The translations under genes were made by a program, and so were the position numbers. This document shows, piece after piece, positions 12,448 through 24,901 of a DNA stretch of 64,000 bases (position 1 is its first letter; each line of letters opens with the position of its first letter). Source of the stretch: Rhizomys pruinosus (Eukaryota; Chordata; Mammalia; Rodentia; Spalacidae). Location of the stretch: assembly GCA_009823505.1 (NCBI GenBank), contig VZQC01013302.1:1839933-1903932 (forward strand). Direction: 5' to 3'. Below the pieces are notes generated by a model. It did not search any database. It was not told where the DNA came from and saw only the letters and a list, made by a program, of their open reading frames with translations.

Positions 12448-14439
12448 AACATTTTAATGTAGAAAATGTATTGATTATACTATTTTTAAAGAGGGCAGAG
12501 TAATTTAGAGGAATAGAACCAGATTGTGACTATTTAAAGTCACACTATTTAGACTGCACATTTAGTTCTGACTTTTTGATTTTAGGCAAGCATACTGATG
12601 CTTTGAGTTCCTTAATTATAAACAGATCATTTTATAGTTAGACTGTATTTTGTTATTATGAGGATCTAATGAAATGGTGTACTTGAAAACACATTGTAAG
12701 TTATAGGCTACAAATGTAAGATGCTTTTCCTATTTTTATTATATAAAAGTTTCTCAGTTCTTCATTTTCAATTTTTCTTTCTTTATGCTCTTTTTCATCT
12801 TTATTTCTGTTTCCTCACACAGAAAACCTTTCCTTCCTTGTACGAGTTCTTATCTTGGATTTGTGGAGAATGTGTTCTGCTGGATATCTGAGACAAAACA
12901 CCTGTTAAGTGACCCTTAGCTTTTCATTTACATTAGAGCTCAAATAGTAAGAAATGATTAAACTCACCAAATAAAATCCGAATTCACCCATTTTCTCCAT
13001 TTGAAAATTTAAAATTCATGTGAATAAATTCATGGTTTTTTATTACACAGCCTTGTATTACCAATGAAGTAAAATACAATAAATAGCTGAGCCCACGGGA
13101 GTCCTTCACCATGAAATGGTTCAATATGGAGATGATTGTCTTTCTTCAACAAGAATGATAAAATATTCCAAACTCTGAAATGGCCAATCTTGAATGCCAC
13201 TAATGTCAGATTTTCAAACTAATTGTGATAACTATTATTCTCATTTCATTTATGTTCTTTAAAAGTAATTTATGATTCTTTATTTCATCTTTTGGCTAGT
13301 TGGCTTCTGTATCAGTTTGTCAGTTTCATGACTTTTATCTATTTATACAGTAATGAGTTGCACATAAAGAAAAGAGGAAAGTGTATACTCCAGGGAGAAA
13401 TTTTAATTACAAAGATAATAATAGTATGCCCTCCACTCTATTTGTAGTGGGTGTTTAAAAATAAGTATATTTTACTCTGGCATCATAAGTGTCCTCTGAA
13501 GATCAATTATTTGAAAACCAGGTTAGTTCTCTGAATCATGAGTAAATTATAATTAAACAATTTTTGAGGCCCAGAACAATTTAAAATGTAATACACTGAG
13601 AATACTTTACAAAGAATATAATTATGCTAGTGATTTCACATATTTTAGAATAGGATGTTACTAATATTCCCAGATAAGATTTTCTACCCAGTTTCTCTGA
13701 TAGGTGGCAAAAATAAAGATAGCTGAGATCACACCAGTAGAAATAAAGAAATTAGAAGCTCTTAAAAATCAAGAATATAGATAGATACCCAGTTGATTTT
13801 GTTTCCTTGGTTCATAGACAAAATAGGATGTCTTTAAAATAAAAACTCATTGTCAAAAGACAAGATTTGACACTCACAGTTTTAACTTTTAGAGACTCAA
13901 CTATGTACCTATACCAGATCATAGAGTATTCACTCGATGTAGGGAAGTTCTTGTGCTTTTGTTAAGGCTATCTGTCATTCTGAAATAGAATTTCAGAAGC
14001 CAGGATGGGGTTATTTTGGATGATTTCTTCATAGGGCTTCAACTATTTAATTTTAAAATTTAACAGTATCAAATGTTAACAAATGAATCAAGTACTTGGA
14101 TACTATACTCAAAGAGTGTGGATAGGGCACTGTGGTAGATGCCCACCCAGAAGCACAGGCATTTGTTCTTCTAATTCACCAGTGCCAGTGAATAGTTAGG
14201 TGACAGAGATCTAGCTTTTCATTTCCCTGTCTGCTTTATAATTTAGGCCCTGGATTACATAAACTCTTGAGTTTCCTTTTTATTTCTAACATTTAAATTT
14301 GACAATTCTAAACAGAAGATTTCATATTTAGGTTAATCTATGAAAGAGTCTTGCCATAGTATGTTTGATTTAGGATGACTTGGTAAGCTTCAAAGTTGAA
14401 GTTAATCTAGTACATCAGATAAATACATAAGTTCCTTAC

Positions 14440-14514
14440 CTCTACAATTCCTATTTTTCCATCATCTCTCTGTCCATACTGATCCACAAAGGTTTTCATC
14501 TCAGGTGATAACTC
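14440..14514 (-). CDS. CALB1: CALB1 exon 3
   Basis: The 75-base phase-0 exon encodes residues 53-77, starting [20 protein letters not shown]. This is the first part of EF-hand 2, a degenerate hand in calbindin-D28k that is generally regarded as non-binding. The minus-strand acceptor (TTTTAG) is next to 14514 and the donor (GTAAGG) is next to 14440. It lies between a 4.0-kb intron 2 and a 10.5-kb intron 3. No frame damage is visible. Confidence 0.96.
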
Positions 14515-16063
14515 CTAAAATTATAAAATAAGCAGGTAAGACTTTTGTAAAAAAAATCTAATTATGCTTGTAATAACATTAATAAGTTGATGCAAAGAAA
14601 AATGAAAATGGAAACTATTTAGAATTATGTAATGTGATGAACTATTGACATAAAAATTAAAGGACAAAAATATTGTTCTGAACACACAGGTTTAGGGATA
14701 GATAGTGTTTATTAACTTCAAATGAAAGATTTGAATTATGATAATTTTAGAATCAATCACCATCATTTATTTTCTGTTAGTCGTTTTGAGAATATGCTAT
14801 CATTTGAATGTGAAGCCAGAATTATTCAATTAATAATCACCACTGAATTTAAATATAATAGCGGTTAGTAAACTAATAATTATTTGCTTTGTTGAAGGTT
14901 ATTTTATATTTCTACACTGTCTTGTAACATTTTCCTTATTCTTACATAACATCTTACTTATGGCAGGTTGGAGTAGGTTTTTGGCTTGGACAACCAAAAT
15001 ATGTGTATGTTCAAGAGCCTTAGTTTGTAAGCAAGGAATCTTTCTCATTTGAAACGAGTGTGAGATAATTAAGTAAAATTAGAAAACTGAATATTGGGGG
15101 GGAAGTGTGAGATAAGAAAATGGCGACCAATTTTTACTTTCACTAAGAGCTGTCAACATTGAAGAACTTATTTTAGGCCATTGATTAAATGTATATGGTC
15201 TTTGCCTCCCATAGAAACTTAGGGAACAACTTTTCAAGCGTTCTTTGTTTTCACTTTTCCAAATATGATGTACTTTCCTCCATATATTTTGTAGAATAAA
15301 TAACGCTTCAGAGTGACAAAGTGAATATTGTCTTCACACTCATTTTTTCCCCTTAAATATGTTTATTTTGTTTATAAGCTCTTTATATATTGACAGATTA
15401 GAAATAAATGAACTGTAAACTAGTGATATGAACATAGAACTAAAATTCAGGGAGTTTAACTTTTTATCTTTGGTTCTCAAACAAAGTCTATTTAAAATAT
15501 CTCTATTGCATGAATTGAAGTCTATTTAAAAATAGGTCAGCCCTTACTAATATCTTAGTCTACATCCTTGGGAAGGCAAATTAAGGTCTTACTTTTCATC
15601 ATAACAAAAAGATGATGGAACTGACCACACACGTTTACAATGGGGATAGATAGCTGGATGAAAATAACAGGAAGGATACATTGAAGCTCAAACCATTAAT
15701 ACTAGCATTTACAAAATCCTTGTGAAATCACCGTAAATATGCTTAGTGGAACTAATGTAGCAAATATTAACAAGGCAAATAAGTTACATAGTGGTCTGAA
15801 AAGAAGCCTTTTACTATGAGTAATATTCAATTTGCATTTTTGTTACAGGAACAACTATCAGAAAACAAAGGCAACTATCCTACAGTAACAACAGTCGGTT
15901 ATCAGTCTCAGCCTTGCCACACATATCTTTAAGAACAACAAAAAAGTTTTCTGTATATTAAATATTAAAATTATTTAATACCATTAGTTCAATTGGCAGA
16001 CGATATTTAGCTTGGGAAACTTCTGGGTGGCAATTATGTCAAAATCAATCTGTTAAACAGCGA

Positions 16064-16315
16064 GGGGGCTGGAGAGATGGCTCAGCAGTTAAGAGCACTG
16101 ACTGCTCTTGTAGAAGACCCGGGTTTGATTCTCAGCACCCACATGGCGGCTAAGAATGGCCTTTAGTGCCAGACGTGGTGGTGTACACCTTTAATCCCAG
16201 CACTCAGGAGACAGAGGCAGGCAGATCTCTGTGAATTCAAGGCCAGCGTGGTCTACAGAGTGAGCTCTAGGCCAGCTGGGACTAAAAGGGAGACCTTGTC
16301 TCAAAAATATATTAA
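16064..16315 (+). mobile_element. B2 head fused to B1
   Basis: B2 head (GGCTGGAGAGATGGCTCAGC to CACATGGCGGC) at 16064-16158, followed in the same orientation by a full B1 at about 16168-16312 with an A-rich tail. The B2 body and tail are absent. Confidence 0.85.
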
Positions 16316-18266
16316 AAAAAAAGTGAGAAACTTGTTTTATTGTCATTATCAAAGATTTATCAAAATGAGGGCAAATCTAACAATTAAGTATTGTGTTTAG
16401 GGCAAAAGAGTAATGATTTCACAAATATTATATTTAATTTATATTCACTTGGTGAAAAATTTGAAATTTCACACGATTGTATGAGGAGCCAAACCAATGT
16501 TTCTCTCTGTTGTACTATGGTTAAGAATGCAAAGAAGTCTGGTTTATAAGGTCAGAGTGTGTGCTTTTAAAAAGAGAAGAAATACTTTAACAGATCAGTA
16601 TTATAAATAAAATGTGCCTAGTATAAGTATTCTTAATCTAGGTCTTGATTTAGGTTTTTAGCTATCCAAAGTCCAGTACATAACCCAGAAAAAACAAAGG
16701 GTTAAGCAACTTGAGGTCATTACATACTGTGTAAAAGTTTAGTATTATCAAATTATAATAAAATTGAAGATTCATACAGACCAAAATTAGACTCTAGAGA
16801 ATAAAAATAAATTGAGCTCTAAACTGTAACTATTACATCAACTTTTTTTTAAACAAAAAGGTGAAAGTATTAAAATGAGAAGAAGAAACATCTGAAAAAT
16901 ATAGATTTCATGAGTATTTGAATTTATGTTATGGAAATAACCCTCAATATTAAAACTACTGCTAATAAAATTAAAATATGTTGACCTAGCTGCTGGAAGT
17001 ACCTCCAAGTTTATAAATGTAGGTTTTATGGAAAATAACTCTCCATATATATTTAATATATTTTAAGTGAGAAAGAGAATTGCTTTTGTCTTACAGCTAA
17101 AGATCCATAGAACTATGATAGTATCACACATATTTATTTACACAGTATTGCATAAGGCGGAAAGAGGGAAAAGTGAGGAGAAGACATTTTAATTTGGTTT
17201 CATTCTTTTATACTTTTATATTACATTATATTATATCTGGGTAAAAGAATTCCTAGAGCATGATCTGGTTAAAGTCAATTTGGCATGATTTTAGCAACTT
17301 GATATTCTGCTTATAGTACACTAGAATACATTTAGAACCCTCTGGGATTCTTTTGAATATGTTTCATGGAGATACACACCATACAAATTTCAAGTTACTA
17401 GAACAAAAAGATAGTAAATTACACAATACACACACATCACTCAGCACCATAAGTAATGATATGCTATGTAATATCTAGAGATGACATAAATGTCATCCTC
17501 AATGTACAAATTTCTTTTAATCACAGTCCAAAAGGCCAAAGAGTATTAACGTTTAACTAGTCCAGATCCAGCATTGCTTTCTGAAAGGCAGTCTTACATA
17601 AATGCCAGCAGACTGGTAAAATTCTCAACCCATTTTCCTTTATACAAACATCTCACATGTTTAACAGCTGTCTGGGTACAGTTTATTGTTATGCCAAAAG
17701 GAATTAATTTATAATTAATAACTGCTATTTATATAACTAATGGTTTAAGTCAGTATAGCTTTTTAAAAAAATTACTAATTGTTTCTCATGAGAATATCTT
17801 TTTCCTTTCTACAATGCATGAAATTCTTAAAATGCCTGCTGCCTACTTTTCTAAGTTTTGAGTTTCTCTTGTTCGACAAAATGAAAACCTTTTCTTGCTA
17901 AATTCTCATTTGCTTATGTTACCAGTTGGCCACCTTTCCTCAGGGAGAAGGGTCAGGACAAGCTCTTTCCTCACCTCCCTCCCCCAGCTACACGTACAGC
18001 GCAGCAATAATCGGCAACAGAACACAAGAACCACAATCTGCAGATCTTCTCCTGACCACCAAGGGGCAGAAATGTATTTCTACCCCCTAACTTCTGGGCA
18101 AGGAAAGAGAAGTTGAAAATTACCCAACCGAAATCATTGGTAGGGGTAGGGAACTGCTAAGGGGCTAGAGTCTCACATACCAGTTTCTTTTTAAGACCTA
18201 CTAAAGTAAGGAGAGGTATAAGATATAAATATATTCGATTTAAAACGATAGGGATTGTGTCTTTAG

Positions 18267-18269
<3 letters not shown>

Positions 18270-18327
<58 letters not shown>

Positions 18328-18355
18328 CCCCTCTCCTCTCCTCTCCTCTCCTCTC
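18270..18355. repeat. (CT)n / (CTCTC)n tract
   Basis: Perfect CT units to about 18322, then TCTCC pentamers, about 190 bases from CALB1 exon 2. Confidence 0.96.
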
Positions 18356-18486
18356 CACCCTCCCTCTTATTACACTCTTTCTCGCGATGCAATTTGGAAA
18401 GATGCTCTTTCTCATTTTTCTTAGTAAGAAAGCCTTACTTTCTACCACAAAGCCTTCCATCCCCCCCCCCCCCTTTTTTTTTTATG

Positions 18487-18517
18487 CAGCCCGAGAACGA
18501 TTATTGTTTTCGGGCTG
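18487..18517 (-). other. Hairpin near CALB1 exon 2 donor
   Basis: The arms at 18487-18498 and 18506-18517 are complementary over 12 bp, with one G:T-type mismatch and a 7-base loop. It lies 27 bases inside intron 2 in the direction of transcription. A role in splicing is speculation. Confidence 0.5.
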
Positions 18518-18543
18518 AGGATCCTTCACAAACTTGAGCCTAC

Positions 18544-18620
18544 CAATCCAGCCTTCTTTCGCGCCTGCAGGAGCTCCTGAATCAAGTTCTGCAGCTCCTT
18601 TCCTTCCAGGTAGCCACTTC
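18544..18620 (-). CDS. CALB1: CALB1 exon 2
   Basis: This 77-base exon encodes residues 27-52 ([20 protein letters not shown], then KKAGL). It completes the canonical EF-hand 1 loop at residues 24-35, with Asp24, Asp26, Ser28, Tyr30 and the bidentate Glu35. The minus-strand acceptor (TTTGCAG) abuts 18620 and the donor (GTAGGC) abuts 18544. Gly27 is split across the exon 1/2 junction, and all later junctions in the window are phase 0. The Leu-Leu-Gln-Ala form is the rodent version of this helix. Twenty-six bases into intron 2 the transcript can form a 12-bp hairpin. Confidence 0.97.
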
Positions 18621-19117
18621 CTGCAAAGACAAAGAGGCACCGGGCGTCAGATGTCACATTCCAGGTTTTTTCTAGGTTCTTTCCAGGACAGCTGTCCTGG
18701 CAACCTGGGAGGCTTTCTAGACTGGGCACTGATTAATCAGCGATGGGTACAGCAGCTGCAGCGCTCTTCTTCTGAGGTGTCAAACTTCAACCGCGCCCAG
18801 GGCAAGGGAGGAGAGTTGGAGTGCCAGGGACAGTCTTAGAAACTTTGGGGGGACACGGTTCCACAATCTTTGCTTTGTTCTACCTTTACCGTTCCTAGAA
18901 AGAGGAAGTTTACAGCGTGGGTATTACATACAAGCAATACAGACTTCCAAGTTGCTGGACCCGCAGCCAGCGGAGAGACAAGATTAGGCAGGGTTGAGGA
19001 CAGAGGAAAAAAAAAAAAATAGAAAAGAATGGTGGCGGGATGAAGAGGCTCAGGGGAAGGAAAGGGTGGAGAAGGAATGCTCCTGGGTCTTGAAAGGGTT
19101 AAAAAGAAGATACTCAC
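18621..19117 (-). other. CALB1: CALB1 intron 1
   Basis: A short 497-base intron, GT...AG on the minus strand. It is GC-rich near both ends with a short poly-A run at about 19006-19019. No interspersed repeat was recognised. Confidence 0.9.
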
Positions 19118-19196
19118 CGTCAGCATCAAAATGAAGCCAGATTTCGAAAAACTGTTCAGCTGTGATCAGGGATGACTGCAGGTGGGATTCTGCCAT
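19118..19196 (-). CDS. CALB1: CALB1 exon 1 (coding part), calbindin-D28k
   Basis: Calbindin-D28k is a cytosolic EF-hand calcium buffer and sensor of neurons, kidney and gut. The minus-strand ATG is at 19194-19196. The 79 coding bases give residues 1-26 plus the first base of Gly27, beginning [20 protein letters not shown], which matches the calbindin N-terminus. The donor (GTGAGTA) reads on the minus strand from 19117. EF-hand 1 starts here: its loop begins at Asp24 and is completed by exon 2. The start is fixed by family homology and by its position about 150 bases downstream of a TATA-like box. Residue 14 is Glu, where I recall Ser in human and mouse. The gene continues leftwards through four more exons in this window. 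Confidence 0.97.
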
Positions 19197-19346
19197 TGTG
19201 TCGCGAGGTGTGTGTAAGTGTGCGAGTGTGTCCGCGGAGAGCTGGGCAGGAACCTCAGGGCGAGAAGACTGCGCAAGCAGAACTCGGCGCTGCGAGGCCG
19301 GGCGCTGTCCGCGGTGCTGCTCGGCTTGGGCGTCCTCCGGAGTTCT
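19197..19346 (-). other. CALB1: CALB1 5' untranslated region (inferred)
   Basis: This GC-rich, CpG-rich stretch lies between the CALB1 ATG and the TATA-like box. The transcription start is inferred at about 25-30 bases downstream of the box, near 19342-19350. The exact cap site cannot be read from sequence. Confidence 0.65.
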
Positions 19347-19480
19347 CTGCACCCCGCACCCAGTTCTCAGTATTTATCCCAACGGCCCCAGGCCGGGCCA
19401 CGCCTCCTCCTGCCTCCTATTCTCGTTCCCCGCCTCTTGCGCTCACTAACCTTCTTCCCCTCCCCTCCAGTTTTCTCTCT
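19347..19480 (-). promoter_or_regulatory. CALB1: CALB1 core promoter: TATA-like box with GC-rich flank
   Basis: On the minus strand, ATAAATA lies at 19371-19377, about 175 bases upstream of the ATG. The upstream flank (19381-19440) contains several GGCG/GGAGG-type GC-box-like tracts (plus-strand CCACGCCTCC and CCCCGCCTC). CpG density is clearly higher than in the surrounding DNA. Position and base composition support a promoter. The individual factor sites are inference. Confidence 0.75.
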
Positions 19481-19499
19481 CTTCCCGGGAAACAGCTGG

Positions 19500-21820
19500 A
19501 GCAGGAGTTTTGGAGTGTAGGAAGCAGCAGGTGGTGGGCATTCTTTACTCAGAGATTGGATGCGGAGGGCAAATGCATTTCTCCTCATATTCAATCCCTA
19601 GTCAAAGAAGGCTTTTATCCCTGCATAGTACAGTAAAGCAACATGCCTGGAAAGGGTTTGATTTTCAGATGGAAAGGAAAGATGATGAAGGGTATAACGA
19701 CCTTAGTGGTGATTATATCTGCATGCTGTTTCTCAGACGATTTAGTATTTGTTTGAACATAACCAGATCAGAAGTACTAGTTTAATTTAATTAATGGTAC
19801 CAGTGTAATTTAATAAATGTATGAATAAAGATGGACTGGCCCCATCTTGTGCTTATGAAGACCACCACGTGGCTTTTAAGATGCCAGCTGCCCTTGCGGA
19901 CATGAGAATGCAAGACTATCCTTTTTGTTGTTGCTGTTTTTTAGCTGGAAGTAGAATTATAACTGGAAAGCAACAGAATTAAATCATAAAAGTTTAAGAT
20001 GTTAGAGAAGGAAGTGATTTCAGAAATACTATTAGCTACCCCTTGAATCTTAGAGTAAACTGAAACAAAGAAAAAATAACATGTGGTTATGAGGTAAACT
20101 GGTGACCCAGTCATAGTTCCATTCAGTGACATTACCACATCGAGATATCTTATTTCTTTCTGTCTCTGGCAAAGAATTTTTTTAGAATCTGGAAACCACT
20201 AAAGGTAAAGAAAACTACTGAATTCCATTTTATATTTAGTATTTTAATGCAACAAATGCTGTATTTAGATTACCATTTATATAACTACTTTGAAATTATC
20301 TAGCTTTTAATCTTTTGAGACCTTAATGTCTGCTGAAAATTTATCTGAAGTGTCTAGTTTCAATAATACAAAAGCAAATGGAAGGAGCACATTCAAATGC
20401 ACCCATTATGAACTTTCAAAATGAACTCACTGTGCTCCACATTTATTATCTTGTATAATCAGATATGAAAACCCTCTTATTGATGTTTCTGAGACTATGA
20501 ATCTTTCCAGTAGTAAACTTGTGAGACTATGGATGTCATTTGCAAAGAACATCATTTTAGACCAGGACTGTTTCAATAATGTTCTCCATAAAGGTCTCCA
20601 TGCAGGTATCATATATAGTAGCTTGCAGTTCATAAATTTTCACTTTTGTCACCTTATCTGACTCTCACATACAACCTCGACCTTTTATTACATAAGAGGC
20701 AAACTGAAATTTTAGGAGGTTAATAACATTATATTACTTGAGTTGAAAGAAATATAATAAATATTCAGATGTTTACACATTCATTCATCCAAAGAACAGT
20801 TATTAACACCTTGCATGTCAAGCACTCTGTTACACCCTGGAAATAATGAAATAAAATACAGGATTCTCACCTTCTTAAGGTTTAGACTTAGTACAAAGAT
20901 ATAATATTATATCTATATAATATAATTTATATCTCTATATATAAATATATATATGGTCTAATAGTATATAGTAAAGGTTGATATAATACACATATGTTCC
21001 TTTTATGCATAAGGCTCCTGAGCTTCAGTGAGAACCAAAGCTGGAGTTACCCAAGTTATATCCTCATGGAGAAGACTCCATCCCATAGTAGACACTTCAG
21101 GATCAGGAAAAATGGTTGTGAGAATGAAGGACCAGCAACTTGTGCAAGTTTTTCCTAATTCCTAGAAAATTGTTAAAATAGTTCAGTTTGTTGTTAGATT
21201 TGATCTATGTATGAAAAATATGGCATGTGAATGTGAAGAAAGAGAAACATTTAAGAGAAAAATTGCAGTGCCTATGGATTGACTTGAAGACTCCCCCTGA
21301 GCCTTCCTTATTCTGGCAGAGCTGACAGTCGCGACTTCAGGCACAATTTTAAAAGAAAGAGAAATGCTACTAACTAACTAAACAACCAACCAAATAAATA
21401 TGGATTGGTTAATATCCTTCCTGATATAACAAAATGAAACAAATCCCCCAGATGTTGTTGTACAAGTTCTTGAATATTTATGTTTTAAAAGATTTAAAGT
21501 ATTTTGTATTTTTTAGAATTTCATATTAAATTGTAAGTATTAAAAGATAATTTAAAAAGTTAAAACATTTTAGAGGAGACTAACGTAGATTGCAGAGATT
21601 TGAAGTCCCCTAAAGTCACCTCTTAGTGCTGCTTTCAGGTAATAAGCATTAAATGCTCAATACTTACACTGACATTTAAGTGACTTTTTTGTTAATTTTT
21701 ACAGAAGAGGGACTAAATGGTGTATATTATCTTCTACCTTTAAAATTACTAGTGAAAGTACATCTTTCTAGTATTTTCACCCACCTAGAATTTATGCTTT
21801 AAAAAATTGAGTAATATTTA
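19500..21820. other. Intergenic DNA upstream of CALB1, no gene seen
   Basis: No coding exon or recognisable repeat from about 19500 to 20880. A short TA-rich tract lies at about 20905-20955. The short open frames show no family resemblance. Confidence 0.6.
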
Positions 21821-21980
21821 TTTGTTTATTTATTGTCTTTTTGAGACAGGGTCTCCCTGTAGCTCCAGCTAGCCTGGAACTCGCTATGTAGACCAGGTTA
21901 GTCTTGAATTCACAGAGATCCACCTGCCTCTGCCTCCCCAGTGTGGGGATTAAAGGAATGTGCCATCAAGCCTGATTGAG
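21821..21980 (-). mobile_element. B1 SINE with TSD
   Basis: Reversed B1. The 14-bp TSD TTGAGTAATATTTA lies at 21807-21820 and 21981-21994. Confidence 0.94.
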
Positions 21981-21994
21981 TTGAGTAATATTTA

Positions 21995-23746
21995 ATTGAT
22001 TAAACTGAATTGTAGGCATTCTAGTTCTTCTAGTGTTTCATTATGAAAAAAAAAAAAAAAAAAGAACAGCAACACATACCTTTAGACCTTTATTTCAGAT
22101 AATATGATTTCTGACAATAAAGGTAGTGCTGTTAATTCAGAAACATGCATATTATAAATTTTAATGACCATTTCTAGGTTATTTCTTCCAATCTGTATGA
22201 ACTCAAATTAACAAATGCTAATGATGACATCTTCACTCCCTTTGAATATTATTACCTTTAAGTTTTTGTATTGACCTAGCAGGAAAGACTAGGTTGTTCT
22301 CCTTCCTTTAATATGCACTTGCTATTTCTTAAATTTATCTTTTGGTTTTCTAAGATAAATTTCTTTCCTTGGACTTTTTTTCAAAAAATATAACTTCATA
22401 AAATGTGTTTTTTCCCTTAAACTGATATTGGTCCTAGACTGCTATTTCAAATCAGTATCTGGTTTTAGACTTGTATTTTGGACCATTTCAAGTTTCAATT
22501 CAACTTAAGGACACTAGTAAATAAGCACATATTACAGATCTACAGATTTGAAATGACTCAAGAAATATTTCTCCCTTTTGTGCCTTGAATCTTTCAGTTC
22601 ATTAACCAAGGCGGCAAGGACGTTACTTCTCTATGTTCAGGAATCCCTTAATTTCTCGGATTCTGGGAGAAGCATAAATGCTTTGAATAATGAGATTTTT
22701 CCATAAGATTGGATGTTCTAAAAGCATTGTAAACAAGTGCTTTTATGACTTGCTTTATAGGCCTCATTACACAACTTTAAGGTGAGTGAGTTCATGATCT
22801 CACATGTCATAAAGGTAGAAAAATATTCTCCAGTGCAATTAAACTCTTTCCCATTTCATGTTACTGAATTACTAATCTCCATTCATACTTAGGCCACTGA
22901 TAGCAGTTCTAATTCACTATGCAGAAGAGAGATGCAGAACCTCTCAGCTTGAATGAATAATTTCTAATCCTTCGTCAACAACAGCAAACAAAAAACAAAA
23001 AATGAAAAACTCCAAAAGTATTTTACTGTGGATTCAAGACCATTCAGTTACTTTTTCTTATCAACCTATCTGCACACAGGCATTCTTAATAGATAAATCA
23101 AGGCTACGAGGGGAGGGGAGGGGAGTTCATGATTTTATCTGTTAGTGTTTTTTTGAAAGGCCCTGCATCAGCATATCAACATCATCTTTCCCTGTGATCC
23201 AATTTCCCCAATAGTTGAAAGGTTTGTATAGATTTAGTAAGAGAACTTTGTTTCCTGGGCTGGCTCCCATGGGAAGTATATTTCATTCTGGGTGGTAGGT
23301 ACCCATTTCAATTAAAAAAAGAGTTGATCATATGTAGCTTATTCAAGAGAGGGTAAAAAATCTTGGAAACAATGATGTCTGGAAAGTTTTGGGATGCAAT
23401 TGGGAAGTTTGGCTTGGAGAAGCTGCATCCAAGTACCTTCGGGGTTTATCCATGAGAGAGCAAGCAGACTTCATTAGAAGGTACTCACTGGAGACAGCCT
23501 TTACTGATGTTTAAAGACTTCTCAATGTTGTAGCTCTTCACAAAGATGGACACTGCTATGAGAGGTACAAGTCCCCCTCAGGCCTGAAAGAACACTCATT
23601 TATTGATCATAATATATTACTCAGGGAGTTGCAATGGTGAATGAGACAGAGAATCTCTGTCCTTATTAGCTTGCAGCTTAGCAGAAAAGAATGTGGAAAC
23701 AGAGGCTGCATGGCTTCTTGGGAGGAGGGTTATGTGAGGAATAACA
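21995..23746. other. AT-rich intergenic DNA, nothing recognised
   Basis: Contains a poly-A run (about 22047-22064) but no repeat, exon or RNA gene that I can identify. Confidence 0.55.
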
Positions 23747-23761
23747 GCATGGAGGTGTTTT

Positions 23762-24901
23762 CTTCTTTTTTTATTGATGGTTTTTGTATTTCAGACATGA
23801 TTTTTCAGTTCAGTTCATACTCTCCACCCATATACAGAGTCTGAAAAAATTGGTGGATGGATTCTAGAGCTTGTTGAGAGATTCATATTATAACAACATG
23901 ATTGCTTTCAGATAAGCAGAAATATAACAATAATGTTATTCAGCTTGCCTTTTATCTGGGGGATTTGGTGTTAGCATCCACAAACGAGGGAAACCATTCT
24001 CCGTTTGTCTTTCTGGCACTGTGTTACTTCACTCAGCATAATGGCTTCGAGCTCCATCCATTTACCTGCAAAGTTCATAATGCCGTCTTTCTTTACTGCT
24101 GAATAGTACTCCATTGTGTAGATGTACCATATTTTTGCCATCCACTTGTCTGTTGAGGCGCATTTGGGTTGGTTCCAGCTCTTCCCTATTGTGAAGAGAG
24201 CTGCAATAAACATGGATGTGCATGTATCTTTGCAGCAGGATGAGTCTTTGGGGTATATACCCAGGAGTGGTATGATTGGGTCAGGTGGTAGGCTCATTCT
24301 GAGTCTTTTAAGGGTTCTCCACACTGCTTTCCACAGTGGTTGTACAAGTTTACATTCCCACCAGCAGTGGATGAGTGTTCCCCTTTCCCCACCACCTCTC
24401 CAGCATCTTTTGTCTTTTGTTTTCTTGATCTTAGCTAGCCATATTGGAGTGAGATGATATCTGAGAGTGGTTTTAATTTGCATTTCCTTAATTATTAATG
24501 ATGTTGAAGACCTTTTAAAATGTTTCTCAGCCATCTTCGATTCATCGCTGGTGAAGTCTCTGTTCAGCTCTTTACTCCATCTTTTTTTTTTTTTTTTTTT
24601 GAGACAGGGTCTCCCTGTAGCCCCAGCTGGCCTAGAACTCACTCTGTAGACCAGGTTGGGCTTGAACTCACAGAGATCTGCCTGCCTCTGCCTCCCAAGT
24701 GCTGGGATTAAAGGCATGAACCACCACGCCTGGTTAATCTTTTTTTTTTTTTTAATTTTTTTCTTTACTCCATCTTTTGAGTAGGTCATTGTTTTCTTAC
24801 TTCTTTTATTTTTGGTAATGTATATATTCTTGATGTTAATGCTCTGTCAGATGCATCACTGGTAAAGATTTCCTCCCACTCTGTGGGTTTTCTCTTCACC
24901 T
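23762..24901 (-). mobile_element. L1 insertion, 5'-truncated, minus orientation
   Basis: The left end is the L1 3' end (T-rich, then 3'UTR complement). From about 23975 rightwards it is the complement of the ORF2 C-terminus. The minus frame includes the typical L1 stretch HCWWECKLVQPLWKAVW and a YIYTMEYYSAVKKD stretch. The frame is closed by the nested B1 and the truncation, so this is not a host gene. The 15-bp TSD GCATGGAGGTGTTTT is at 23747-23761 and 24902-24916. Confidence 0.95.
24586..24762 (-). mobile_element. B1 SINE nested in L1
   Basis: Reversed B1 within the L1 ORF2 region. The 16-bp TSD CTTTACTCCATCTTTT is at 24570-24585 and 24763-24778. It is younger than the L1. Confidence 0.95.

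Larger units (their letters stand above)
3922..14439 (-). other. CALB1: CALB1 intron 3
   Basis: About 10.5 kb. It contains at least eight SINE copies (listed separately), a TG/AG microsatellite at 6462-6545 and a polypyrimidine tract at 11816-11952. Stretches at 4200-5840, 6030-7400, 8740-10160, 10320-11800 and 12450-14439 are AT-rich with no feature I could assign. Confidence 0.9.
14515..18543 (-). other. CALB1: CALB1 intron 2
   Basis: About 4 kb of AT-rich intron. It holds a B2 head fused to a B1 (16064-16315), a long CT tract near exon 2 (18270-18355), a C-tract followed by a T-tract (18462-18482) and a hairpin beside the exon 2 donor. The rest shows nothing recognisable. Confidence 0.9.

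Noticed and set aside
23971..24789. 272-codon minus-strand open frame
   Set aside because: It is L1 ORF2 C-terminus fused through a nested B1, flanked by a TSD, so it is not a host gene.
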